From assembly GCA_964489645.1 (NCBI GenBank), contig CAZAZT010000002.1:1-64000 (forward strand): a DNA stretch of 64,000 nucleotides, given 5' to 3'. Shown here piece after piece: positions 34,150 through 43,724 of this stretch. How positions within the stretch are numbered: the stretch's first letter is position 1; every line of letters begins with the position of its first letter. The position numbers were made by a program, and so were the translations under genes. The notes beneath the pieces were generated by a model. It had not been told where the DNA came from, made no database searches, and saw only the letters and a program-made list of their open reading frames with translations. This stretch comes from JBEEPE01 sp964489645. Its GTDB lineage: Bacteria > Verrucomicrobiota > Verrucomicrobiia > Chthoniobacterales > Chthoniobacteraceae.

Positions 34150-35163
34150 ATGTCTCAGCCCACCCCCTCCCAGCCACTTCCTGCCGATGACGTCGAGGCG
34201 ATCGACGCGCTCCGAAAATCCTATGACGCGCTCAAGAACGAGCTCGGCAAGGTCATTGTGGGTCAGGAACATGTGATCGAGCAGCTCGCGATCTGCCTGT
34301 TCGCTCGGGGCCACGCGCTCCTGATGGGCGTTCCTGGCCTTGCCAAGACGCTCCTCATCAGTTGCCTCGCCGAAACGCTCTCCCTCTCGTTCAGCCGCAT
34401 CCAGTTCACTCCCGACCTGATGCCGATGGACATCACGGGGACCGACATCCTCCAAGAGCTTCCAGGCGGCAAACGCGCGTTCGAGTTCGTGAAAGGCCCC
34501 GTGTTCGCCAACATCGTGCTGGCCGACGAGATCAATCGTGCGCCCTCGAAAACCCAAGCGGCCATGCTCGAAGCCATGCAAGAGCGACGCGTGACCGTGG
34601 CGGGTCGTCCGTACCATCTCGACCTGCCGTTCTTCGTGTTAGCGACACAGAACCCCGTCGAGCAGGAAGGAACCTACCCGTTGCCGGAGGCCCAGCTCGA
34701 CCGGTTCATGTTCATGATCGGGGTGGATTACCCAAGCCGTGAGGAGGAGATCCGGATCGCACGCAGCACGACCGGCGGTGCGCAACAGAAGTTGCAGCAC
34801 ATCTTGGATGGCGCCCAAGTGCTCGCCTACCAAGACCTCATCCGCCGGATGCCGGTGCCCGATCATCTCTACGAGTTCGCCGTGGATCTCGTTCGCAGCA
34901 CACGCCCCGCAGATCCTGCGACTCCTGACTGGATCAAGCCGCTGGTGGGCTGGGGCGCCGGGCCCCGTGCAGTCCAATATCTCATCCTCGGCGCCAAAGC
35001 CCGCGCAGCACTTCACGGAAGTTATATGGTGCGGCGCGAGGACATCACCCACGTCGCGGACCCTGTGTTGCGTCATCGCGTCATGACCACCTTCACGGCA
35101 GAGAGCGAAGGCGTGACCAGTCGCGAAGTCACAAAACGCCTCATCGAATCGTTGGACCGCTAG
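34150..35163 (+). CDS. MoxR-family AAA+ ATPase
   Basis: A 337-residue MoxR ATPase. Walker A is GVPGLAKT (residues 60-67). Walker B is IVLADEINRAP, sensor 1 is FFVLATQNPVEQEGTYPLPEAQLDRF, and a C-terminal lid of about 110 residues is present. The family acts as a chaperone for vWA-domain partners. The ATG at 34150 is chosen because the upstream part of the frame begins at TTG and does not resemble the family. It heads an operon of eight genes, with 13 nt to the DUF58 gene. Confidence 0.94.
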   Translation: MSQPTPSQPLPADDVEAIDALRKSYDALKNELGKVIVGQEHVIEQLAICLFARGHALLMGVPGLAKTLLISCLAETLSLSFSRIQFTPDLMPMDITGTDILQELPGGKRAFEFVKGPVFANIVLADEINRAPSKTQAAMLEAMQERRVTVAGRPYHLDLPFFVLATQNPVEQEGTYPLPEAQLDRFMFMIGVDYPSREEEIRIARSTTGGAQQKLQHILDGAQVLAYQDLIRRMPVPDHLYEFAVDLVRSTRPADPATPDWIKPLVGWGAGPRAVQYLILGAKARAALHGSYMVRREDITHVADPVLRHRVMTTFTAESEGVTSREVTKRLIESLDR

Positions 35164-35176
35164 ACACGGGAACGCG

Positions 35177-36073
35177 ATGAGCGCGGATCGTTCATTCCTC
35201 GAGCCAAGAGTCTTGGGCCGGCTAGCCGCGCTGCCCCTGCACGCGCGTCACGCCATGCTCGGCAGCGTGTCTGGCAAACATCGGAGCCCCGTCAAAGGCT
35301 CCTCCCTCGAGTTCGCGCAATACAGGAAGTACGTCCCAGGCGATGACACCCGGCGCTTGGACTGGCGCACATGGGGCCGGACCGACCGGTTCTTCATCAA
35401 GGAATTCGAAGCCGACACTAACCTCCGCCTCTGCTTGCTCGTCGATACGAGCGGTTCGATGGGGTTCGGCCCCGAAGGCGCCACTCGACTGGACTACGCG
35501 AGAAAGGTCGCAGGTTCCCTCGCCTACTTGGCTGCGAAGCAAGGTGATGCAGTGGGTCTGTGGGGGATGTCCTCAAAACCCATCGAGATCCGCCCCAAGC
35601 GCGGCGCATCCCACCTCGGACTGGTGCTCGATCAGATCGGTTCGCTCAAGCCCGTCGGTGGCACCCCGCTCATCCAAGCGCTTCACGACGCCGCTGAGCG
35701 CATCCGGCAACGGGCCCTCGTGGTCGTCCTCTCCGATCTGTTCGTCCCGCCAGAGGACCTTCGCAATGCAGTGCAGCACCTCCGCTTTCGTAAGCACGAT
35801 GTCGCGATGATCCACTTGCTTGATCGGCAAGAGATCGATTTCCCGTTCGAACGGCCCACGCGCTTCATCGACATGGAAGGCTCGGAAGCTTTTCCCGTCG
35901 ACCCCTCCCTCATCGCCCACAACTACCGCAGCGCGATGTCTGAATACCTCAAGGAGATGGACACGCTGGTCCGGACAACCGGCACGGATTATCACCGGGT
36001 CCTTCTTCAAGACCCCTACGAGGAACTGCTCGTGCGCTTCCTCTTGCGCAGGACACCAAAGGGTAAACGATGA
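35177..36073 (+). CDS. DUF58 / vWA-like protein
   Basis: A 298-residue cytoplasmic protein. The DUF58 core is seen as EFAQYRKYVPGDDTRRLDW and the following RTDRFFIKEFE. It runs into a vWA-like fold whose metal site is D90-T-S-G-S (LLVDTSGSMG). Proteins of this type associate with MoxR ATPases; a role in envelope stress or assembly is usually inferred. The stop overlaps the start of the BatA-like gene by four bases. Confidence 0.92.
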   Translation: MSADRSFLEPRVLGRLAALPLHARHAMLGSVSGKHRSPVKGSSLEFAQYRKYVPGDDTRRLDWRTWGRTDRFFIKEFEADTNLRLCLLVDTSGSMGFGPEGATRLDYARKVAGSLAYLAAKQGDAVGLWGMSSKPIEIRPKRGASHLGLVLDQIGSLKPVGGTPLIQALHDAAERIRQRALVVVLSDLFVPPEDLRNAVQHLRFRKHDVAMIHLLDRQEIDFPFERPTRFIDMEGSEAFPVDPSLIAHNYRSAMSEYLKEMDTLVRTTGTDYHRVLLQDPYEELLVRFLLRRTPKGKR

Positions 36074-38097
36074 CTTTCCTCGAACCCGCTTTGCTCCTGC
36101 TCTTGCCGCTGGCTTCCCTGCCAGTCGTCATCCACCTCATCCATCAGATGCGGAGGAAACCCGTGCCTTGGGCCGCCATGATGTTCCTCCTGCGCGCGCA
36201 ACGGATGGACCGAGGCCTATCGCGTCTCAGGCAGATTCTCATCCTTGCCTGCCGCGTGCTCGCCGTGGCAGGGATCCTGTTCGTCGTCACCCGCCCCCTC
36301 GCAGGCGGATGGCTCGGGCTGACCGGTGGCGCCCCCGATACGGTCCTCGTGCTCCTCGACCGTTCCGCCAGCATGGAACAGCACCCGCCAACCGCACCCG
36401 CCAGCAAGCGCCAAGCCGGGCTTCGCAACCTGTCCAAAGCGCTGCGCGACACAGTGGGAACACGATCCCGACTCTTCCTTCTGGATAACGCGACCCCCGA
36501 CCCCATCGCACTGGACCGTCCAGAATCTCTCACCGATATCCCTGCCACCGACGCGACCGATACCCGTGCCGACATGCCCGCGCTGCTCCAATCCGCACTG
36601 GATTTCATCTCGACCAATCGGTCCGGGCGAACCGATGTGTGGATCCTCAGCGACCTGCAAAAGTCCGATTGGAACCGTCAAGATGGACGCTGGGACGCAC
36701 TCCGCAAAGCGTTCGCATCGCAAGGTGCAATACGATTCCACCTCCTTGCCTATCCCGAAACACCGGTATCAGACGCCGCGATTCGGGTCTCTCGGGTGCA
36801 GCGCGTGTCCACAAGCTCGCGCGCTGAACTGTTGCTCGATCTCGACCTGACGTTCTCAGGAACCCAACCGCCGCAGGGTGGCTCATTGGATTTCCGTCTC
36901 ACCATCAATGGCGTCACGACAACCAAACAGATACCGGTGACAGACAAACAGACATCCGTGCGCGGCTTTTCAGTGCCCATCGATCCAACGGCCAAGCGCG
37001 GCTGGGGCAGGATCGAGATCCCGTCGGACGCCAACCTTTCCAACAACGTATTCCATTTCGTTTACGACGAGGCTCCGCCCATGCGATCCGTTGTGGTGTC
37101 CGATGACGAAGCCGTTGCAGAACCGTTGGCCGCGGTGCTCAGCGCGGCGGCCGACGAATCACGGAAATACCTCTGCGAAAAACTTCCGCGCAAGCGAGCT
37201 CACGAGATCCTTTGGGACGAGACCGCTTTGATCCTTTGGCATGCCCCTCTGCCCGAGGAAGATTCAGCAATCCATCGCCAGCTGTTGGCGCATGTGCGCG
37301 CCGGTCGCCGTCTCATCGCACTTCCGACAGCAGACTCCAACGCGCACGCTTTTGCGGGGCTCGCATGGGGAAAAGCCGCCGCCTTCGACAGTCCACTTTC
37401 CCCTTCCACGTGGCGGAGCGATCATGACCTCCTCTCGAACACACGGGATGGTTCTGCCCTGCCGGTCGGAGAACTCGAGTTCCGCAAGATCACCACAATC
37501 GAAGGCAGCGGAATTCCCCTCGCACAACTCGAGGGCAATCGCCCCATCCTCCAGCGATCCTCCACCGAGAACGGGGTGTATTTCCTTTCAACGCTCCCGT
37601 TGTCGGGCGACTCCACTCTCGCGAGCCAGGGCGTCTCGCTGTTCGTGCTGCTTCATCGCGCGCTCGAAGACGGCTCTCGTTCGCTCGGCAAAGCGCGCCT
37701 ACTCGACGCGGCACACGAGGCGCTGCCCGGTGCGTCTGGCTCATGGAAAAGTGCGGATCCCGAGGCATCGGCTCCCCGCTCTCTCAACCTAGGACTGCGG
37801 ACCGGAGCCTACAGTTCGGGTGACTTGCTCCATGCTCTGAACCGACCAGAGTCCGAGGACCAGTTCGAACCGTTGGACCGTTCTGCCGTCGACGAGCTGT
37901 TCACGGGTCTTGATTTCCGGATGATCACGGACACGACGGAGAATGGACGGGACATCACCAGCGAGATCTGGCGGACATTCCTAGCGCTCATGGCTGCCGC
38001 CCTTGTCGCCGAGGCCCTGCTTTGCATGCCTCCCAAACCGGCCGAGGATCCCGCATCCACCGCCTCACGCAAGGATCAACCTGCTGCGCGCACCTGA
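36070..38097 (+). CDS. BatA-like membrane protein with vWA domain
   Basis: A 675-residue protein. The N-terminus is the BatA/aerotolerance module (FLEPALLLLLPLASLPVVIHLIH, then the AAMMFLLRAQRM stretch) with a second membrane helix at about residues 57-74. The vWA domain has D97-R-S-A-S (LVLLDRSASM). A long middle domain has beta-rich segments and a SNNVFHFVYDE sheet, and a single membrane helix lies near the C-terminus (FLALMAAALVAEALLCM). It is probably an inner-membrane partner of the MoxR/DUF58 proteins. Six bases separate it from the next gene. Confidence 0.86.
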   Translation: MTFLEPALLLLLPLASLPVVIHLIHQMRRKPVPWAAMMFLLRAQRMDRGLSRLRQILILACRVLAVAGILFVVTRPLAGGWLGLTGGAPDTVLVLLDRSASMEQHPPTAPASKRQAGLRNLSKALRDTVGTRSRLFLLDNATPDPIALDRPESLTDIPATDATDTRADMPALLQSALDFISTNRSGRTDVWILSDLQKSDWNRQDGRWDALRKAFASQGAIRFHLLAYPETPVSDAAIRVSRVQRVSTSSRAELLLDLDLTFSGTQPPQGGSLDFRLTINGVTTTKQIPVTDKQTSVRGFSVPIDPTAKRGWGRIEIPSDANLSNNVFHFVYDEAPPMRSVVVSDDEAVAEPLAAVLSAAADESRKYLCEKLPRKRAHEILWDETALILWHAPLPEEDSAIHRQLLAHVRAGRRLIALPTADSNAHAFAGLAWGKAAAFDSPLSPSTWRSDHDLLSNTRDGSALPVGELEFRKITTIEGSGIPLAQLEGNRPILQRSSTENGVYFLSTLPLSGDSTLASQGVSLFVLLHRALEDGSRSLGKARLLDAAHEALPGASGSWKSADPEASAPRSLNLGLRTGAYSSGDLLHALNRPESEDQFEPLDRSAVDELFTGLDFRMITDTTENGRDITSEIWRTFLALMAAALVAEALLCMPPKPAEDPASTASRKDQPAART

Positions 38098-38103
38098 TTT
38101 CCA

Positions 38104-40311
38104 ATGGCTTTGGCTCCAACCCAACAATCGCTCGTCTTTCACCATGACGCCATTTCCTTGGCGGTCTCGGTGGCCTTCATCGCTGTGGTGCTGGCACTGG
38201 CCATCGCAGCGGCGCGACGCGCTCGGTTCCGGCCGGCAATCTGCGCATTGGAGTCGTTGCGCGTCCTGATTGCGACGGCGATTGCCGTCACCCTCAACCA
38301 ACCAGAGTGGCTCGAGCAGTACATCCCAGAAGCCCGACCTGCCCTGCTTCTTCTCCGGGACGCCTCCGGTTCCATGGCCACTTCCGATCTCCCCCACCCG
38401 GACGGTCGCGCAGAGGGCCGAAGCCGGAACGAGGTAGCGAGATCCATGGTGGATTCCGCTTCGTGGGAACCCTTGAAAAAGGATTTTGATCTTCATCAAA
38501 CCACCTTCTCTTCCGGTCTCACAAATCCCGCGGAAGGGACCGATATCAACGACGCCCTCGCGAACGCGCTGGAATCCTACCCCCACCTCAAGGGAGTCGT
38601 GCTCCTGAGCGATGGCGACTGGAACACCGGTAACCCACCCGCACAAGAAGCGGTCCGTTACCGCATGCGCGGCGTACCCGTTTTCGCAGTGCCCATCGGT
38701 TCATCCTCGCGCCTGCCGGACATCGTCCTCTCCGGATTCGACGCACCGGCGTTCGCAATCGCGGGCAAACCTCTGCGCATACCTTTCACCATCGAGAGCA
38801 CACTCCCACGCGACGAGGACTTGGTGGTTGAGATGAAGACGGACACTGGCGAGGTCGTGTCCCAACCGATCCGCCTGTCAGCGATGGGCCGAGTGCAAGA
38901 TGCCATCACCTGGAAACCCACGAAGGAAGGAGCCTTCAAACTCACGCTCACCGTGCCCCCCGGCGCTGGTGAACGCATCCTGACCAACAACTCCGCCGAG
39001 GCCCCCATCGCCGTGCGAAAAGAGCGGCTTCGCGTGCTCATCATTGAAACGTTACCCCGTTGGGAATTCCGGTACCTCCGCAATGCCCTCGAGCGTGATC
39101 CGGGTGTGCAGGTCGAATGCTTGCTGTTCCATCCGGATCTCGGAAAGCCCGGATCTGGAAGAGGATACCTCTCCGCATTCCCGAAGGCCGACGAGCTCGC
39201 GCGTTACGACGTCGTCTTCCTTGGGGACGTCGGTGCCACACCAGGGCAGCTCTCGGGGGATCAATGCAGCGCGTTGCGCAAAGCGGTCCGTGACCAAGCG
39301 TCCGGTCTCGTCTTTCTCCCCGGCCCAGTCGGCAACCAACTCTCCTTGGACGGAACGGAACTCGAAGACCTGATCCCCGTCGTCTGGGATTCCGCGAACC
39401 GGCGTGGACACGGAAGCGCTACCCCAGGACGCATCACTCTCACAGAAACGGGTAACCGAAGTTTGCTGACCAAACTCGAGGACACCGACGAAGCCAATCT
39501 CAAGGTGTGGCAAGGTCTGCCCGGATTCCATTGGCACGGCCCAGCCTATCGCGCGAAGTCGGGCACCGATGTGCTCGCGATCCATGACAGCGCAGGGAAC
39601 GAGTTCGGTAGAACGCCTCTCCTCGTCACGAAGACCTTCGGCGCAGGTAAGCTCCTGTACATGGGAACCGACGCCGCATGGCGTTGGCGCAAAGGCGTTG
39701 AGGATCGGTACCACTACCGCTTCTGGGGCCAGGTCGTGCGCTGGATGGCCTATCAACGGAACATGTCCAGCGGCGACCGAATCCGGCTGTTCTATTCGCC
39801 GGATCGCCCCCGCACAGACGCGTCCGTCACGCTCAACGCAAACGTCGCCTCCGTGACCGGTGAACCGCTCCGAGACGGTCAGGTCATCGCGACCATCACG
39901 GCTCCCTCAGGAAAGACCTCCACCGTCCGGTTGCGAAGTGCAGGCGAAGATGCGTGGGGACTTTTCACCGGCACCTTCACCCCCATCGAAGTCGGCGAAC
40001 ATCAGGCCGTGATCGCGTGCGCGGAAGCCGACGCATCCTTGTCGACAACTCTCTCCGTACAAGGCCAGAGCCGCGAGCGGGTTGGCCAACCTATGCGCAA
40101 AGATGTGCTCACAGAGATCGCGAACATCACACGCGGCCAACTCCTCGAAACCGCTGACCCGCAAATGCTCGTGCAAGCGCTTTCCAAACTCCCAAAACAG
40201 GAGATGCAAGAGCGCCGCGTCCCGATCTGGGCCCATCCGTATTGGGCGATTTCCATCGTTCTGCTCCTCGGAGTATTCTGGGGCGCACGCAAAGCCGTCG
40301 GTTCTTTCTGA
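38104..40311 (+). CDS. Membrane vWA protein with glutamine amidotransferase-like domain
   Basis: A 735-residue protein. N-terminal membrane helices (about 18-36 and 50-64) are followed by a vWA-like domain with D86-A-S-G-S (LLLRDASGSM). Then come an Ig-like segment (KPLRIPFTIES) and a class I amidotransferase-like fold (LRVLIIETLPRWEFRYLRNALE, YDVVFLGDVGAT, and GKLLYMGTDAAWRWR). A last membrane helix sits near the C-terminus (YWAISIVLLLGVFWG). The architecture is known in MoxR operons of PVC bacteria; no catalytic cysteine was identified, so activity is not claimed. 17 nt separate it from the next gene. Confidence 0.83.
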   Translation: MALAPTQQSLVFHHDAISLAVSVAFIAVVLALAIAAARRARFRPAICALESLRVLIATAIAVTLNQPEWLEQYIPEARPALLLLRDASGSMATSDLPHPDGRAEGRSRNEVARSMVDSASWEPLKKDFDLHQTTFSSGLTNPAEGTDINDALANALESYPHLKGVVLLSDGDWNTGNPPAQEAVRYRMRGVPVFAVPIGSSSRLPDIVLSGFDAPAFAIAGKPLRIPFTIESTLPRDEDLVVEMKTDTGEVVSQPIRLSAMGRVQDAITWKPTKEGAFKLTLTVPPGAGERILTNNSAEAPIAVRKERLRVLIIETLPRWEFRYLRNALERDPGVQVECLLFHPDLGKPGSGRGYLSAFPKADELARYDVVFLGDVGATPGQLSGDQCSALRKAVRDQASGLVFLPGPVGNQLSLDGTELEDLIPVVWDSANRRGHGSATPGRITLTETGNRSLLTKLEDTDEANLKVWQGLPGFHWHGPAYRAKSGTDVLAIHDSAGNEFGRTPLLVTKTFGAGKLLYMGTDAAWRWRKGVEDRYHYRFWGQVVRWMAYQRNMSSGDRIRLFYSPDRPRTDASVTLNANVASVTGEPLRDGQVIATITAPSGKTSTVRLRSAGEDAWGLFTGTFTPIEVGEHQAVIACAEADASLSTTLSVQGQSRERVGQPMRKDVLTEIANITRGQLLETADPQMLVQALSKLPKQEMQERRVPIWAHPYWAISIVLLLGVFWGARKAVGSF

Positions 40312-40328
40312 GTCAAACCTCACGCGCC

Positions 40329-43300
40329 ATGAAACTTGCCCTCCCTCCCATCCTGGAAAGCAAGCTATCCGATTTCCGAGCCCGCGTTCGCTCCGTGAAG
40401 CTCACGGAGGCCGTCCTCGCCGCTATCTCCGGGCTCGCCCTCTCGTATCTTGTCGTTTTTGTGACGGACCGGTTCACGGAGACGCCTGCAATCATCCGCG
40501 GGGGAATCCTGCTGCTCGGCGCAACCGCAGCAATCATCGGCATCCCCCTCAAATGGTACCGCTGGGTCTGGAGACAACGTCGTCTGGAGGATGCAGCGCG
40601 CCTCCTGAGGAAAGCCTTCCCCCGTCTTGGGGATCAACTCCTCGGGATCGTCGAACTCGCTCGCATCAACAGCCAATCCGCCAACCATAGCGAGCGGCTT
40701 GTCCAAGCAGCCATGGCTCAAGCCGCTGAAGCCGTGCGCGATCGCGATTTCCAAGACGCCGTTCCAGACAGTCGCCACCGCCAGTGGGCCTTCCGGTCGG
40801 TGGCCGTCGGACTTCTCTGCGCCGCCGCCGCGCTCTACTCCAGCGATGCCGCACGCAACGCCCTCTCGCGATGGTTCGCGCCATGGAACGGAACCGAACG
40901 CTACACCTTCACCCGCGTGAAACCCTTGGCCCAGCGCATGGCCGTGCCGATCTCCGAACCGTTCACGCTCCCAGTCCAACCCAGCGCGGATTCGCTGCGT
41001 ACCCCAGAAACTGCGTCAGCACGTATCCTTCGTCAGCCGCGCGTGAGCGCTCCCCTCGAAGCTGGTGTCTACGCGCTCGCGATGCCGCCCCAAAAAGCCG
41101 CTGCCCCGCTCGCGCTCGCCGTCGGTGACCTCCGACGCACCATCGAGGTTGTACCCCTCCCTCGCCCTGAACTATCAGCCCTATCCGTCCGCCTCCAACT
41201 CCCTGCCTATCTCCAATATACGTCGGAACCGGTCGTGGAAGTGCGCGGCACGAACCTCCCGCTGCTCAAAGGATCTCGCGCCTCGTTCGAGGCTGCAACC
41301 GATCACCCGCTCCACAGCGCCAGCCTCGACGGCAAACCGGTCGACGTCTCCCTATCAACCCTCAAAACAGGCTTCATCCCCATCGCAGCAGACAGCGACC
41401 CACGCATCGAGTGGAAGGATACGGAAGGCCTCACACCCCGCGAGCCTTTGACCCTTCACATCCGTGCCGTTGACGATGAACCGCCTCGTATCAACGCGAA
41501 GCGCACCTCCGAAGAACCGGTCGTCCTGGAATCCGAGGTCCTCACATTCGACATCGAGACCACCGACGATTTCGGGGTCCAACGGGTCGGTCTGGAATGG
41601 CGCACCACAGGGAGCAGCGACGACGCTAAGCCCGTTGTTTCCAGCAAGATCACTGCATCTGGAAAGCCAGAACGAAAGGAACTTGCAGCTCGCGCGACGC
41701 TCAGCCCAACCCGCGAAGGCATCCGCCCCCAACCCATCGAGGTCCGTGCTTGGGTTGAAGACTATTTGCCCAATCGCCCCCGAACCTACTCCACGGCGTT
41801 CCTCATCCACGTCGTGACCAAAACCGAACACGCGCTCTGGGTCGTTGAGCAAATGAGCAAGTGGCTCGACGCAGCAAAAGAAGGATACGACCGAGAACAG
41901 CAACTCCACCAAAGCAACATCGAGCTCCGAAAGCTCGATGCAGCAGAGCTGGACCGTCCCGAGAATCGGCGCCGGGTGGCGCAGCAAGCAGCAGCCGAGG
42001 CGGCGAACGCAGCACGTCTGAACGCTCTTTCCGACATGGGAAAACGACTGCTCTCCCAAGCATCACGCAATGACGAGTTTGATGCGAACCGCATCGAATC
42101 CTGGGCCTCCACCTTGAACGCTCTCGACGACATCGCTGGCAAGCGCATGCCAACGGTGACCGATCTTTTGAAACAAGCCGCAAACGCCAATACTCGACCA
42201 GACAGTCCATCTGCGAATGCCCCATCCGCGAATGGGTCCCAAAATGCTACCCCCTCAGCCCCATCGGCAAACGACCCGACCGCTAAATCCGGCCCCGGCG
42301 CGAAGGACGCAAAACCCTCAGGCGCCGACGCGAAAGGGCCCGAGAAAGAGTCGCCCATCGTGAAGGCTCCCGGAACCGAGGCGAAACCCGGCGACGACAA
42401 ACCGGGCAAAGCCCCCGAACCGCCGCCAACCTCCCCAACCATCGTCAACAGTGAGGCGAGCCTCGCTTCCAACCCCCCGGACCCCTCATCGCCGTCTGCA
42501 AACAACTCCGCGCAAAAGCCGCCTCCTCTTGGGTTGCCGCAGACCACGCTGGAAGCGGCACCAAAACGCGAAGGGTATGTCGACGATCCGGCCCCAGACA
42601 GCCCCGCCGGTCAGGCCTTGGACGATGCAGTGAAAGAACAGAAGGCTCTGTTAAGCGAGTTCTCCAAAGTGGCCGCCGATCTCCAAAAAGTCCTTTCAGG
42701 TCTCGAAACCAGCACATTCGTCAAACGCTTGAAAGCCGCATCCCGAGCGCAGACCAACATCGCGAAAAGTGTGAGCACCGACCTGCTCAGCGCGTTCGGC
42801 GTGGAAACGAAAGCCCCTCCACAAGCAGCACCCATCGCCGAGTCAGCATCCAAGCAGTCCGAGTTTTTCCAGAACATCCAGTCGGACATGGAGGCGTTCG
42901 TGGTCCGTCGCCAGGACTCCGCCTTGGTTAAAGTGTTCGACCAGATCAAGGGCATGAATGTCACCCAACAACTCACCCAGAATCGTGACAGGATCCGCGA
43001 CAATCTGAGTGGTCGCTCCATCGCAGGTGCGGACTTCTGGGCGGACACCTTTGACCGCTGGGCTGAAGAGCTGGTTGAGGCGACCAAGAACAACAAGGAC
43101 GCCCAGAAGAAGCCTGCGGACGAGAAGCCCAGCCTACCCCCAGAGGTCATCTTGAAGTTGATGCAGGCCCTCGAAAGCGAGGTGAAGCTTCGCGACCAGA
43201 CCCGAGAAATCGAGAACGCGAAGCCGGACCTTGGGCCCGTTCGCCACGCGGCAGAATCCGGTTCGTTGGCCATGCAGCAGGACGCCATCAATGTCCTCAC

Positions 43301-43724
43301 CAACTCTGCAATCCGCGATATCACCGCCCTTCCGAATGCGCTCACGGATTTCACCAAAGAGATCAACCTCGTGAACAAAGTCGTGAGCGTCATGCAAGAG
43401 GCGACCGGCATCCTCGCCGGTCGCGACACAGGACCCGCAGCCATCGCGGCGGAAACCGAGGTCATCGAGCTGCTCCTCCAATCCAAGCGCAACGGCGGTA
43501 GTGGAGGCGGTGGCGGAGGAGGAGGGGGATCCTCCGGCGGAGGACTCGGCCCTGAGTTTTTCTCCACCTCGCCCCTTTCCATCATGGGCGGAGCGACCGG
43601 AAAACCACCCTCAGCCCCACGCGCTGTCGGACAGGCCACCGGCCTTTCGGGCAAGGAGTTCCCCGCAGAATATAAGTCAGGTCTCGACAGTTATTTCAGC
43701 CGCTTGGAGGGGCGCTCAAAATGA
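40329..43724 (+). CDS. Very large DUF4175-like membrane protein
   Basis: A 1131-residue protein. It has two or three membrane helices near the N-terminus (VLAAISGLALSYLVVFV, IIRGGILLLGATAAIIGIP, VAVGLLCAAAALYS). It then continues as an extracytoplasmic, helix-rich protein. A low-complexity Ala/Pro/Ser/Lys linker of about 130 residues covers positions 620-760. Near the C-terminus a run of glycines (GGSGGGGGGGGGSS) precedes a short conserved-looking end. This resembles the DUF4175 proteins of MoxR operons, which reach similar size. The start is the ATG at 40329 rather than 29 codons upstream, because the preceding residues overlap the previous gene. The stop overlaps the next gene by four bases. 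Confidence 0.75.
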   Translation: MKLALPPILESKLSDFRARVRSVKLTEAVLAAISGLALSYLVVFVTDRFTETPAIIRGGILLLGATAAIIGIPLKWYRWVWRQRRLEDAARLLRKAFPRLGDQLLGIVELARINSQSANHSERLVQAAMAQAAEAVRDRDFQDAVPDSRHRQWAFRSVAVGLLCAAAALYSSDAARNALSRWFAPWNGTERYTFTRVKPLAQRMAVPISEPFTLPVQPSADSLRTPETASARILRQPRVSAPLEAGVYALAMPPQKAAAPLALAVGDLRRTIEVVPLPRPELSALSVRLQLPAYLQYTSEPVVEVRGTNLPLLKGSRASFEAATDHPLHSASLDGKPVDVSLSTLKTGFIPIAADSDPRIEWKDTEGLTPREPLTLHIRAVDDEPPRINAKRTSEEPVVLESEVLTFDIETTDDFGVQRVGLEWRTTGSSDDAKPVVSSKITASGKPERKELAARATLSPTREGIRPQPIEVRAWVEDYLPNRPRTYSTAFLIHVVTKTEHALWVVEQMSKWLDAAKEGYDREQQLHQSNIELRKLDAAELDRPENRRRVAQQAAAEAANAARLNALSDMGKRLLSQASRNDEFDANRIESWASTLNALDDIAGKRMPTVTDLLKQAANANTRPDSPSANAPSANGSQNATPSAPSANDPTAKSGPGAKDAKPSGADAKGPEKESPIVKAPGTEAKPGDDKPGKAPEPPPTSPTIVNSEASLASNPPDPSSPSANNSAQKPPPLGLPQTTLEAAPKREGYVDDPAPDSPAGQALDDAVKEQKALLSEFSKVAADLQKVLSGLETSTFVKRLKAASRAQTNIAKSVSTDLLSAFGVETKAPPQAAPIAESASKQSEFFQNIQSDMEAFVVRRQDSALVKVFDQIKGMNVTQQLTQNRDRIRDNLSGRSIAGADFWADTFDRWAEELVEATKNNKDAQKKPADEKPSLPPEVILKLMQALESEVKLRDQTREIENAKPDLGPVRHAAESGSLAMQQDAINVLTNSAIRDITALPNALTDFTKEINLVNKVVSVMQEATGILAGRDTGPAAIAAETEVIELLLQSKRNGGSGGGGGGGGGSSGGGLGPEFFSTSPLSIMGGATGKPPSAPRAVGQATGLSGKEFPAEYKSGLDSYFSRLEGRSK